Source: Nevskiaceae bacterium (GTDB lineage: Bacteria; Pseudomonadota; Gammaproteobacteria; Steroidobacterales; Steroidobacteraceae). From it: DNA of 64,000 nucleotides. A program made the translations under genes and the position numbers. Shown one piece after another: positions 9,092 through 17,119 of the stretch (position 1 is its first letter; each line of letters begins with the position of its first letter). The stretch spans positions 310,001-374,000 of the forward strand of contig JACKOV010000003.1 of the NCBI GenBank assembly GCA_024234075.1, written 5' to 3'. The notes beneath the pieces are model-generated. The model was given only the letters and a program-made list of their open reading frames with translations, ran no database searches and was not told where the DNA came from.

Positions 9092-9649
9092 GTGCGTGAC
9101 CGCCTGATTGGCCGAATGCCGAGCCCGGCCGACCTCGTTGCTACGGTATGCCGCCGTTCGGAGTTCGGCGCGCTGCAGTGGCTGATGGTGCTGGGTGTGG
9201 CGCTGCTGGTGGGCGGCTGCGGCACCAAATCCAGGGTTGCCGCCGATCCCGAGATCGCAGCCGCGGTTCAGTTGCGCCAGCACAGCTTCAGCGAGCTCGA
9301 CACCCTGTACAAGAGTCTCGGCAATGCGATCAGGAAGGGCGAGCCGTTGCAGGACAACCCGGCGGTGCAGTCCGCCGTGGCGCAGCTGGCGAGCTACGCT
9401 GCGGACCTGCCGCAATGGTTCGCGTCGGGTACCGGCCCGGAGTCGGGTGCCGATACCGACGCCAAGGCCGAGATCTGGCTCGAGCACGCCGATTTCGACC
9501 GGAAGGCCGAGGCGCTGCGGGTCGAGAGCGGCAGATTGCTGCAGATCCACGCGCAGGGTAGCGCCGCCGCATTCGGCGAGCAGCTCGAAGCCGTCGGCGT
9601 TGCCTGCAAGAGCTGCCACAAGAAGTACCGGGTCGACGATGGTGTCTGA
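9092..9649 (+). CDS. Cytochrome c'-like lipoprotein
   Basis: A c-type cytochrome of about 185 residues in the cytochrome c' style: a mostly helical body with a single haem site close to the C-terminus, CKSCHKKYR. Near the N-terminus a hydrophobic segment (LMVLGVALLVGGC) ends in a lipobox-like VGGC, predicting a lipid-anchored periplasmic protein. I chose the GTG at 9092 because GGAG lies five bases upstream; ATG 9116 is also possible. Cytochromes c' bind NO or take part in minor electron-transfer roles; here the partner is unknown. The next gene, a flavin hydroxylase, follows after 52 bp in the same direction, so co-transcription is possible. Confidence 0.78.
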   Translation: MRDRLIGRMPSPADLVATVCRRSEFGALQWLMVLGVALLVGGCGTKSRVAADPEIAAAVQLRQHSFSELDTLYKSLGNAIRKGEPLQDNPAVQSAVAQLASYAADLPQWFASGTGPESGADTDAKAEIWLEHADFDRKAEALRVESGRLLQIHAQGSAAAFGEQLEAVGVACKSCHKKYRVDDGV

Positions 9650-9701
9650 TCGGCAATCGTCGCCTGCTCCTGCCATCAACCTGGACAGTCACTGAGCTGC
9701 A

Positions 9702-11339
9702 ATGATCGATGTTCCTGTACTGATCGTGGGCGGTGGGCCGGTCGGCCTGACGCTCGGTATAGACCTCGCACACCGCGGACAGTCCGCGCTGGTGGTCGAG
9801 GAGCGCATGGTGGCGACCCCGCATCCCAAAGCGACGCTGCTCGGCTCGCGCTCGATGGAATTGTTCCGGCGCTGGAATCTCGACGAAGCGATCTTCGCCG
9901 CGTCGGTGCCGAACCATCTGCCGTACTACATCATCTTCACCACCCGGCTTGCGGGGCAGGAGCTGCACCGCTTCCGCTCACCGTCGATCGATGAAGGCCG
10001 CCGGCGCGATCCGGCAGCGCTGCAACGATTCCGGGAGCTGCAGTGGTCGCCTTATTCCAAGACGCAGATCGGACAACAGGCCCTCGAGCCGGTGCTGGTC
10101 GAGCATGCGCGCACGCTCCCGGGCCTGACGCTGCGACACGGTTGGCGTTGTGAATCGTTCGAGCAGCATCCGGATCACGTGCTGGGTCATTTGTGCGAGG
10201 TTGCGACCGGCAAACGCGAGACGGTGCGGGCGCGCTATCTGGTCGCCTGCGATGGCGGCAGCGGCGAGATCCGCCGTGCGCTCGGCATCCGCCGCAACGG
10301 CCGCGGCCGGATGCGTGCCAACGTCAGTTTCTTCTTCCGCAGCCGGGAGTTTCTGGAAGTCCACGGGCTGGGCGTCGCGAATCTCTATTTCGTGTTCACG
10401 CCCGACAGCTTCGGCGTGTTCACGGCCATCGACGGTGTCGAGCTGTGGAACTTTCAGTACTATTTCCTCGACCCAACGAAACAGACCGAAGAGCTCGACG
10501 CGCGGCAGATCCTGCACCGGGCGGTCGGCAAGCCCTTCGAGTTCGAGCTGCTACAGACCATGCACTGGCATCACCACCAGTCCGTCGCTCGCAGTTGGCG
10601 TCAGGGGCGGGTCTTCCTGGCCGGCGATGCGGCGCATCTGTTCGCGCCGACCGGCGGGGTCGGCATGAATACCGGCATCGGCGATGCCTGCGATCTCGCC
10701 TGGAAGCTCGATGCCGTGTTGCGCGGCTGGGGCGGCGAGACGCTGCTCGAGAGTTACGAGATCGAGCGCAAACCGATCGCGGTGCGCAACAGCCTGATTT
10801 CGGCGACCAACTCCGACAAGATCGACATGGTCATGGACGAGACGCCGGCGAACATCGACCAGCCCGGTGCCGAGGCCGAGGCGGCGCGGGCGGTGCTGGC
10901 ACGCAAGATCAAATGGCTGGCGCGCCAGTTCAACAGCGCCGGCACCCATCTGGGCTATCGCTACATCGATTCGCCGGTGATCGTCGGCGATGGCACGCCC
11001 GAACCGCCGGATGATCCCCTGCAGGTGGTGCCGTCGACCTGGCCGGGCTCGCGCGCGCCGCATGCCTGGATGGCCGATGGCCGCTCGACCCTCGATCTGC
11101 TGGGACGCGACGCGGTGCTGCTGCGATTCGGCTCGGCGGAATCCGCCGACCAGCGGCTGCTGGATGCGGCCCAGGCGGTCGGCATGCCGCTGACGATCGA
11201 GGAGCTGCACGATCCCGCGATCGCGAAGCTCTACGAAACCCGCCTGGTGCTGGTGCGGCCCGATGGGCACGTCGCCTGGCGGGGCGCGCGTCTGCCGGAT
11301 GATCCGGCGGCCTTGATCGACGTGGTGCGTGGCCGATGA
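9702..11339 (+). CDS. FAD-dependent aromatic hydroxylase (PheA/TfdB family)
   Basis: A 545-residue class A flavoprotein monooxygenase of the phenol 2-monooxygenase/TfdB/MhpA group, which hydroxylates aromatic rings with NAD(P)H and O2. Motifs in order are the GXGXXG fingerprint PVLIVGGGPVGLTLGIDLAH near the N-terminus, the DG-type site VACDGGSGEIRRALGI (about residues 180-195), and the GD motif GDAAHLFAPTGGVGMNTGIG (about 308-327). The C-terminal thioredoxin-like extension typical of this group is present. Its stop overlaps the start of the arylmalonate decarboxylase-like gene (ATGA), so the two are translationally coupled and probably act in one catabolic or tailoring route on an aromatic or arylmalonate-like acid. 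The specific substrate is unknown. Confidence 0.87.
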   Translation: MIDVPVLIVGGGPVGLTLGIDLAHRGQSALVVEERMVATPHPKATLLGSRSMELFRRWNLDEAIFAASVPNHLPYYIIFTTRLAGQELHRFRSPSIDEGRRRDPAALQRFRELQWSPYSKTQIGQQALEPVLVEHARTLPGLTLRHGWRCESFEQHPDHVLGHLCEVATGKRETVRARYLVACDGGSGEIRRALGIRRNGRGRMRANVSFFFRSREFLEVHGLGVANLYFVFTPDSFGVFTAIDGVELWNFQYYFLDPTKQTEELDARQILHRAVGKPFEFELLQTMHWHHHQSVARSWRQGRVFLAGDAAHLFAPTGGVGMNTGIGDACDLAWKLDAVLRGWGGETLLESYEIERKPIAVRNSLISATNSDKIDMVMDETPANIDQPGAEAEAARAVLARKIKWLARQFNSAGTHLGYRYIDSPVIVGDGTPEPPDDPLQVVPSTWPGSRAPHAWMADGRSTLDLLGRDAVLLRFGSAESADQRLLDAAQAVGMPLTIEELHDPAIAKLYETRLVLVRPDGHVAWRGARLPDDPAALIDVVRGR

Positions 11340-12100
11340 GCCTGCCGCACAGTGGCCGCGAATATGGTTCGCGAGGCCGGGTTGGTCTGGCGGTGCCGCA
11401 GGCGAACCCGACCGCCGAGCCGGAGATCGCTGCGCTGATGCCTGCGGGGGTCAGCCTGCTGGCGACGCGGCTCACCAGTACCGAGCCCGATCCGCCGACG
11501 CGTTTCATCGGTTATCTCGAGAATCTCGACGCGACGCTGCGCAGCTACGATGTGCTGCAGCTCGATGCGGTTGGCTTTGCCTGCTCGGCGGCATCGTACT
11601 TGCTGGGAGCGCAGCGCGAGGCGGCAATCGTCGCCGGCATCGAAGCGCGGATCGGTGCGCCGGTGATCACCGGCGGCATGGCGATCCGTGCCGCGCTGGC
11701 CGCACTGGGCCTGCAACGCATCGCGATCGTCGCACCCTATCCGGCGGTCGTCGTCGCTGCGGGTGTCGCCTATTTCGAGGCTGCGGGGCATGAGGTCGTG
11801 GTTCACCATCGCGTGGTCACACGGACCGCCGATACGCGCAGCATCTACGAGCTGGGCTCGGCCGATGCGCTGGCCGCTGCCCGCCAGCTCGATCTGTCGC
11901 GGGCCGATGGCCTGCTGCTCACCGGGACCGGCATGCCGACGCTGGCCGCGATCGAAACCCTGGGACCGGAACTCGGCCGTCCGGTGCTCTCGACCAACCT
12001 CTGCCTGGCCTGGGCAGTGTGCCGCGCCCTCGGCCTCGAAGCGCTTCCCGGGCCGCATCCGCTGCTCAACGGCTGGCAGGCTCGCCGCGTGTTGCTGTAG
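11336..12100 (+). CDS. Asp/Glu racemase-superfamily protein, arylmalonate decarboxylase/maleate isomerase-like
   Basis: A 254-residue member of the Asp/Glu/hydantoin racemase superfamily, closest in pattern to arylmalonate decarboxylase and maleate cis-trans isomerase. The N-terminal half has the active-site loop GFACSAASYLLG, with cysteine at the first catalytic position. The C-terminal half has LLTGTGMPTLAA, where most relatives have a second cysteine (as in LLSCGGLLTL of Bordetella AMDase); here it is Gly/Thr. The protein therefore has a single catalytic Cys on the opposite face from AMDase. The start ATG overlaps the hydroxylase stop by four bases. Activity could be decarboxylation, isomerisation or racemisation of an alpha-substituted acid; which one cannot be said from sequence. 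Confidence 0.8.
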   Translation: MSLPHSGREYGSRGRVGLAVPQANPTAEPEIAALMPAGVSLLATRLTSTEPDPPTRFIGYLENLDATLRSYDVLQLDAVGFACSAASYLLGAQREAAIVAGIEARIGAPVITGGMAIRAALAALGLQRIAIVAPYPAVVVAAGVAYFEAAGHEVVVHHRVVTRTADTRSIYELGSADALAAARQLDLSRADGLLLTGTGMPTLAAIETLGPELGRPVLSTNLCLAWAVCRALGLEALPGPHPLLNGWQARRVLL

Positions 12101-12141
12101 GCCGCGCAGAGTAGCCTCGAGCGGAGGAGCATCGCCGCTGA

Positions 12142-12347
12142 TTCCGAATCGGGCAGCCCCTGGTGTTCTATCGTGACCTGCTCGGCATGCGGGTGGTGCT
12201 CGACGAGGTCCTGGGCCGTCCGGAGGCCAATCATTTCCTGGCCCGGCTGCTCGATGCGCGCACCCAAACCGTGTTCGTGGCCGGCACTCATTGCAGGTTC
12301 AGGCGCCGGGCAGCGGCGGGCTGGCCTTGCTGCTGCAGGCGCGCTGA
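12142..12347 (+). pseudogene. Remnant of a VOC/glyoxalase-family gene, truncated and frameshifted
   Basis: Reading from 12163 gives VFYRDLLGMRVVLDE, then NHFLARLLDARTQTVFVAG, the characteristic opening of a vicinal-oxygen-chelate (glyoxalase/dioxygenase) domain. The first beta strand, which should come before it, is missing, and an in-frame stop occurs at 12139-12141. At about 12285-12295 the good reading switches by one base into HSLQVQAPGSGGLALLLQAR, which ends at the stop 12345-12347. The reading is thus broken at the 5' end and by a frameshift, and it is far shorter than a normal domain of about 120 residues. I interpret it as a decaying gene with no intact product. Confidence 0.6.
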
Positions 12348-12374
12348 GCGAGCCGGCCGCAGGCAGCGTTCTGC

Positions 12375-12821
12375 TTAGTCGCCGTGCCGGCGATGCAGCA
12401 GGAAGGCGATCAGCGCACCGAGGCCGACTGCCCAGTGCAGGATCGAGATCCACGACCGCCAGCGGTCGCTGCCGAGATAGTAGAGCGCCACGCCGCTCAG
12501 CGTGAGAAAGGCCATGATGCCGAACAGCGTGCCGCCGGTGGGGCGACGCAGGTGGCTGTTCCAGCCGCGCAGGACATGGCCGGGCCAGAGCACGCCGAAC
12601 ATCCAGACCGCGAACACGGCCACGACGGCGTGCGCGGTCAGCCACCACTGTTGCATCGGGTGCGGATTGTCGAAACCGAATTCGTCGGTCACCCGCACGA
12701 AATATTTGAAGATCAGCCAGATCGCGCCCGTCAGCCAGGTGCCGATCGCGATCCAGTGGACCGCGCGGCGGCGTCTGGCCGGCAGCGTGCCGACCCGGTG
12801 CTTGTGGCGAGCGGCGCTCAC
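12375..12821 (-). CDS. Small four-helix membrane protein, probable b-type electron-transfer subunit
   Basis: A 148-residue integral membrane protein with four hydrophobic helices, at about residues 21-41, 60-80, 97-115 and 124-142. Histidines at 22, 64 and 129 lie in or beside helices and could ligate haem, as in DUF4405/cytochrome b561-like proteins; that is inference. The GTG start at 12821 overlaps the stop of apbE (GTGA), so it is translationally coupled to the flavin transferase and lies downstream of the exported flavoprotein at 13814-15400. In such flavinylation clusters a membrane cytochrome commonly passes electrons from quinol to extracytoplasmic flavoproteins. An open frame continues upstream in apbE but has no coding character there. 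Confidence 0.72.
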   Translation of the reverse strand: MSAARHKHRVGTLPARRRRAVHWIAIGTWLTGAIWLIFKYFVRVTDEFGFDNPHPMQQWWLTAHAVVAVFAVWMFGVLWPGHVLRGWNSHLRRPTGGTLFGIMAFLTLSGVALYYLGSDRWRSWISILHWAVGLGALIAFLLHRRHGD

Positions 12822-13795
12822 GCGTCGCGACCGAAACTGCGCCAGCCGCTGTCGCTGCTGAAGACGTGAGCAGTGGCCGCGAACTGCCGGCACACGGCCG
12901 CCGCATCGGCATCGATCGCGAGCGCGATCTTGGTCAATGCGTCGGCGGTCGCACAGCGCGGTGCGGCCACACTGGCAAAGCGATCGACGGCCACCGCTTG
13001 CCGGTATCGCCCGTGCAGGTGCGGACCGATCCAGCGCGAGGCGTGGCGGCGGCGGGCGGGGAGGCCCGTGCTGCTGGCGACCGCGCCGTCGGTGAGCTCC
13101 AGTACCGGCAACGCCGCGGCCTGCTGGGCCGATGCGTTCAGCACCACACGCTGCGGCCGCGGGCCGGCGACCCGCAGGTCGCCACCGGCGTCGATGCAGA
13201 CCTGGGCTTCGGCGGGCAGCGCCATCGCGGCCAGTGCCGCGTCCACCGCGTCGCCTTTGGCGATGCCGCCAAGATCGATCCACAGCGCGCGGCGGAAGCG
13301 GACGCGATCGTCATCGAGCTCGATGTCCCGCCAGTTGGCCTGCGGGTCCGGCACGGGTGCGGCGCCAGGGGCCGGCAGAAAGCCCCATTCGACCAGTCGC
13401 GGTGCGATCGTCGGATCGAATACGCCATCCGAGGCTTCGGCCATGGCCAGCGCGAGGCGCAGCACTTCGAGCACCCGGTGGTCCGTCGCGACCGCGCGCG
13501 TCGCGGCCTCGCGGTTCAGGCGGTTCAGCTCGCTGCCGTCGTCGTGGAAGCTCATCAGTGCGTGGTGGGCGGCGATCGCCGCAAAGCCGCGCTCGATCGC
13601 GGCATGCGCCGCCGCCGGGTCGAGCCCCTGCACCCCGATGCGTACCAGCGTGCCGAGCCAGGGCTGCGCGCGCTGCACGGTGTCTGCCGCCTCCGGTGCC
13701 GGAGGCGGCAGCGACCTGGGCGAGGTCCGGACGCCGGCCGGCGACGCGGGTGATTCGTCGTAGCTCATGGTTAAGACAGATGCTAACGCGAACAC
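12818..13795 (-). CDS. apbE: FAD:protein FMN transferase (ApbE)
   Basis: A 325-residue ApbE-family flavin transferase, which cuts FAD and attaches FMN through a phosphoester to Ser/Thr of target proteins. Diagnostic features are LMSFHDDGSELNRLN (about 80-94), the FDPTI segment, WIDLGGIAKGDAVD (about 172-184), IDAGGDLRVAG (about 201-211) and CATADALTKIAL near the C-terminus. The start is the GTG at 13795; an ATG at 13768 is an alternative. No convincing signal peptide or lipobox is seen, which is odd because many ApbE proteins are periplasmic lipoproteins. It lies 18 bp after the flavoprotein gene and overlaps the small membrane-protein gene. The likely target is the FMN-binding protein at 16549-17085 with its SGATLS motif. 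Confidence 0.9.
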   Translation of the reverse strand: MFALASVLTMSYDESPASPAGVRTSPRSLPPPAPEAADTVQRAQPWLGTLVRIGVQGLDPAAAHAAIERGFAAIAAHHALMSFHDDGSELNRLNREAATRAVATDHRVLEVLRLALAMAEASDGVFDPTIAPRLVEWGFLPAPGAAPVPDPQANWRDIELDDDRVRFRRALWIDLGGIAKGDAVDAALAAMALPAEAQVCIDAGGDLRVAGPRPQRVVLNASAQQAAALPVLELTDGAVASSTGLPARRRHASRWIGPHLHGRYRQAVAVDRFASVAAPRCATADALTKIALAIDADAAAVCRQFAATAHVFSSDSGWRSFGRDA

Positions 13796-13813
13796 CCGCT
13801 CCGCCGCTGTTCC

Positions 13814-15400
13814 TCAGGTATCGAATCGCAGGATGGAATGGCCGAGCAGCCGGCCGAGCGCGAGCGCCGGCGTCACCGACATGCCGCCGCTGACGGATCG
13901 GCCCATCAGCTGCCCCAAGCCGAGCAGCTCGCCGGCGGCATACAGGTTGCGGATCGGACGGCCGTCCTCGCGAATCACCCGCAGCTGATCGTCGACGGCG
14001 ATGCCGGCGTAGCTGGTCAGACTCCAGCTCTGGATCTGCACCGCGTAGAACGGCGCCTTGGCGATCGGCAGCGGCAAGTATTTGCGGCCGAAGGGATCGC
14101 TGCGGCTACCGGCCTGCGCGGCATTGTAGATCGTCACTGTGGCGGCGAGGCCGGATGGATCGATACCCGCGGCCCGGGCGAGTGCTTCGATGGAGTCGGC
14201 CCGGAAAAAGTTTCGCGTGCCGGAGGCGAACGCTTCGGCGGTGTCGGCAGGCGTCCATGGAGAATTGGCGGCGCCTCTGACCAGCTGTGGTGCAGCGCGG
14301 TAGATCGCCTCGTCGAACACCACCCAACAGCGCTCGTCCGGTTGCGCGCCGAGGCCTCGCTCATACTCGGTATGGCTCGGCATGTCCTCGCAGATGAAGC
14401 GCTTGCCGGCCTTGTTGACGTAGATCTCCCAGGGCGGCCGGTCCGGCGGGAAGTGTCGTACCATCGCCATCGGTGGTGCCGGGAAATCCATGTCGGGCAT
14501 GACCGCACCGAACAGCGGGATGTGGTGCTGCCCGCCACGCACGTAGCCACCGGCGGCCAGGCCGAGTTCGATGCCTGCGCCCTGGCTGAAGGGGTAGGTG
14601 GTCCGCGAGTAGTCCTTGGCCCCCTCGTACTTTTCGTACATCGCGGGGTTGTCGGTGTAGCCACCGCAGGTGAGCGCGACATAGCGACCCAGGTATCGGC
14701 CCGTCTCGCCGCGCTCGTTCTGTGTGGTCACGCCGCTGATCGTGCCGTCGCGCTCCTGAATCAGGGCGGTGACGCGGGTCTGCAGCAGCACGCTGACTTT
14801 GCCGGCGTCGATCAGCGGCTTGAGCTGCTCGTTCAGCACCTTGAGGATCGAACGGCCGCCTTCCGGGCCCCAGGCGTAGCGCGGACGGCTGTAGGGGTCG
14901 TGGGTGGTGCCGGTGACGGGCTGACCGTCGCGCACCTTGAAGCCGTGGTCGGTCAGCCAGTCGAAGGCCGGCGCGGCATTTTGCACCGCAAGCCGCAGCA
15001 GTGTCGGGTCGGCGGTGCCGGTACTGATGCGCATGACATCGTCATAGTGCAGCTGCCAACTGTCCTCGATGTTCATCGATTTCTGCAGCTTGGTACCGGC
15101 TGCGCTCATCTGGCCGCTCGACAGGAACAGCGTGCCGCCGAGGGCGCCGGCAGCCTCGACGATGAGCACTCGCGCTCCGCGCTGGGCGGCGAAGATGGCG
15201 ACCGGCAGGCCGGCATTGCCGCCACCGACGACGATCAGGTCCCAGCGTTCCGGTTTGTCGGCCGAGCGTGCCATGCCGGCGAGGCCAAAGGTCGCGATGC
15301 CGGCGACTTTCAGGAAATCGCGTTTGGACAGCGGCGAGGCGATGCCGGTTTCCGCCGCAGTGGCGGCGAGTTCGTGGTCATGGTCGCGATCGTGACCCAT
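13814..15400 (-). CDS. Tat-exported FAD flavoprotein, fumarate/urocanate reductase-like (copy 1)
   Basis: A 528-residue FAD_binding_2 family flavoprotein. Residues 25-46 form a Tat-like signal, SKRDFLKVAGIATFGLAGMA, with Lys-Arg in place of Arg-Arg. The Rossmann fingerprint follows at about 55-75 (LIVVGGGNAGLPVAIFAAQ), then the EAAGALGGTLFLSSGQMS segment. The capping region has PPWEIYVNKAGKRFICED, where fumarate-reductase-type enzymes place the catalytic Arg. The C-terminus has IRNLYAAGELLGLGQLMG and GMSVTPALALGRLLG. It has no haem domain or FMN domain of its own, so electrons must come from a partner, probably the separate FMN-binding protein. It is the first gene of the operon with apbE and the membrane protein, divergent from a GntR regulator. 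The acceptor is unknown. It is closely related to the gene at 17120-18691. Confidence 0.85.
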   Translation of the reverse strand: MGHDRDHDHELAATAAETGIASPLSKRDFLKVAGIATFGLAGMARSADKPERWDLIVVGGGNAGLPVAIFAAQRGARVLIVEAAGALGGTLFLSSGQMSAAGTKLQKSMNIEDSWQLHYDDVMRISTGTADPTLLRLAVQNAAPAFDWLTDHGFKVRDGQPVTGTTHDPYSRPRYAWGPEGGRSILKVLNEQLKPLIDAGKVSVLLQTRVTALIQERDGTISGVTTQNERGETGRYLGRYVALTCGGYTDNPAMYEKYEGAKDYSRTTYPFSQGAGIELGLAAGGYVRGGQHHIPLFGAVMPDMDFPAPPMAMVRHFPPDRPPWEIYVNKAGKRFICEDMPSHTEYERGLGAQPDERCWVVFDEAIYRAAPQLVRGAANSPWTPADTAEAFASGTRNFFRADSIEALARAAGIDPSGLAATVTIYNAAQAGSRSDPFGRKYLPLPIAKAPFYAVQIQSWSLTSYAGIAVDDQLRVIREDGRPIRNLYAAGELLGLGQLMGRSVSGGMSVTPALALGRLLGHSILRFDT

Positions 15401-15610
15401 CGTGGTGGCTCCCTGTTCCGTGAAAGTGATCTCGGCCCGCGACGCCGGTCATGAGGCCGCGTCGGCCGGTTCGCTAGAGTGACAGAGGTTTGCTTGACAG
15501 TACATCTATCGGGCGTGGCTTTGCCAGCACTGTTCACGTGCTGCGACGAGGCTGCGGCGAGGCGCCGGGTGGGACACGGCCGGTTATGTGGATATGATAC
15601 AAGGCGCGGC
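15401..15610. promoter_or_regulatory. Divergent control region of the flavoprotein operon and GntR gene
   Basis: This 210-bp region lies between the flavoprotein-apbE operon and the GntR/UTRA regulator, the usual place for an autoregulated operator. A TTGACA hexamer occurs at 15494-15499 on the plus strand, but no good -10 follows at 17 bp. TATGAT at 15593-15598 is too close to the start to serve the chosen ATG well. No clear palindrome was identified. Confidence 0.35.
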
Positions 15611-16414
15611 ATGAGTTCCCGAACCAACGCACGGCGGGGTGACAGGGGTCGTGCCGCTGCCTCCATGCCGCGCAGCCGCCACAAGCTGGTCGCGCTGCAT
15701 CATCAGATTTATCTGACGTTGCGCAACGAGCTGATTCGCGGCCACTACCGCGGGGCGAACGGCGGCGCGCCGCTGCCGCTGCCGGCGGAGAACGAACTCG
15801 CGGCGCAGTTCGTGGTGTCGCGGGTCACGGTACGGCGGGCACTGGCGGCGCTCGAGCAGGAGGGCCTGATCGTGCGGCGACATGGCGCAGGCACCTTTGC
15901 CACGCCGATGTCCTCCTATCTGCGGCGGGTCCGTGATGCGGAAAGTCTGTACGACGAACTGAGCGATCTGATTGCCGGCTACCAGCAGGAGGTGCTGGCG
16001 TACCGGCGGATGGAGACGCCTGAATTCATCCACAACCACGCCGGGGATTTCGGGCCGGAATGCGTGTACCTGAATTCCGTGAGCAAGCGCGATGACCTGC
16101 CGGTGCACCTCAACCATCATTACGTGCCGGCACATCTGCTGGCATCGGTCGATCGCCGGTCGCGGCCGCCGGCGTCGTTTCTGATGATGCTGCAGGAGCG
16201 TGGCATCCAGGCGCGGACTTTCGAACTCAATATCAGCTGCACGGCGGCCGACCTCGAAACCGCGACCCAGCTCGACGTACAGGGCGGCATCCCGTTGCTG
16301 GCCGCCAGACGCATCGCCCGCGACGCGCAGGGCCGCATCGTCGAGTATTTCGAAGTGCTGACGCGGCCGGACCTGTTCTCCTACGGTTTCCGCTTCAACG
16401 CGAAGCCGCGCTGA
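15611..16414 (+). CDS. GntR-family (HutC/UTRA) transcriptional regulator
   Basis: A 267-residue regulator. The winged-helix GntR domain (about residues 20-95) reads HHQIYLTLRNELIRGHY, then LPAENELAAQFVVSRVTVRR and ALEQEGLIVRRHGAGTFA. It is followed by a UTRA ligand-binding domain (about 105-265) with QEVLAYRRMETPEF and IVEYFEVLTRPDLFSYGF. HutC-type regulators usually repress neighbouring catabolic genes until a small acid, sugar or amino-acid derivative binds. I chose ATG 15611 because AAGG precedes it by six bases; the frame remains open to 15479. The position between two flavoprotein genes and next to the FMN-binding protein makes it the likely regulator of the extracytoplasmic reductase module. 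Confidence 0.88.
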   Translation: MSSRTNARRGDRGRAAASMPRSRHKLVALHHQIYLTLRNELIRGHYRGANGGAPLPLPAENELAAQFVVSRVTVRRALAALEQEGLIVRRHGAGTFATPMSSYLRRVRDAESLYDELSDLIAGYQQEVLAYRRMETPEFIHNHAGDFGPECVYLNSVSKRDDLPVHLNHHYVPAHLLASVDRRSRPPASFLMMLQERGIQARTFELNISCTAADLETATQLDVQGGIPLLAARRIARDAQGRIVEYFEVLTRPDLFSYGFRFNAKPR

Positions 16415-16548
16415 GGATGGCGCGTTCGGGGGCGGCCCTCTGGGTTTCCCGGGAGTCCTTGTGCTATTTTCGAACTCCATTCCCTGGCATCCGCCGCTGC
16501 CACCGTGGTATCCGTCCACGGGTGCCGATCACTGCCCGAGACCGATCG

Positions 16549-17085
16549 ATGAGCTTTCATTCCCGACTGCTGTTCATCCCCGCGACCGCGATCGTCGCCG
16601 CCGGCCTGCCGGCCTCTGCCGTCGCGTTCGAGATCCAGACCTTGCAGGCGGCTCAACAGAAGCTTGCCCCCGGAGCGACCTTGACTCCGGCGGACTTCAA
16701 ACTCTCGTCCGACGATCACGCCTTGTTGAAACAGCAATACAAGGTGCCGTCGATGCGTCCCGCGGTGAAGGCCTGGCGGGTCTCGACGGGGGGCTGGCTG
16801 TTCCTCGACCAGGTCTATGGTCGCGAGGACATCGTCACCTACCTGGTCTCGATCGGTGACGACAACAAGGTGCGCGGGCTCGAGGTGCTGGTCTGCGCCG
16901 AGGGCTATTGCGACCTGTTCACGCGCGAGTGGCGCGCCCAGCTGGTCGGCCAGACTCACGGCAAATGGCGCCCCGAGGACGTGGTGCCGATCGTCTCGGG
17001 CGCGACGCTATCCTGCGTGCATATCGCCGAGGGCGTGAAAAAACTGCTCGCGATCCACGCCCGTTTCCTGCCCGACGCCGGCTGA
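16549..17085 (+). CDS. Exported FMN-binding domain protein (flavinylation target)
   Basis: A 178-residue protein with a Sec signal peptide (residues 1-26, cleavage after PASAVA) and one FMN-binding domain like the C-terminal part of NqrC/RnfG. The segment VPIVSGATLSCV holds the ApbE flavinylation motif at residues 150-155, with Thr153 as the expected FMN attachment site. Upstream, LVSIGDDNKVRGLEVLVC resembles the core strand pair of these domains. It should act as a one-electron shuttle in the periplasm between a membrane donor and the Tat-exported flavoproteins encoded on either side. The gene follows the GntR gene by 134 bp in the same direction. The start ATG 16549 has only a weak GAG upstream, but it precedes the clear signal peptide. 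Confidence 0.85.
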   Translation: MSFHSRLLFIPATAIVAAGLPASAVAFEIQTLQAAQQKLAPGATLTPADFKLSSDDHALLKQQYKVPSMRPAVKAWRVSTGGWLFLDQVYGREDIVTYLVSIGDDNKVRGLEVLVCAEGYCDLFTREWRAQLVGQTHGKWRPEDVVPIVSGATLSCVHIAEGVKKLLAIHARFLPDAG

Positions 17086-17119
17086 ACGGCTACGACGCCG
17101 GGCAGGGACGCGCTGCTGT

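Noticed and set aside
13838..15454. 538-codon plus-strand frame opposite the first flavoprotein
   Set aside because: No recognisable domain, and the opposite strand encodes a clear FAD enzyme with a Tat signal.
15494..15499. TTGACA as the -35 of the GntR gene promoter
   Set aside because: No acceptable -10 occurs 16-18 bp downstream, so it is only mentioned as part of the intergenic region.
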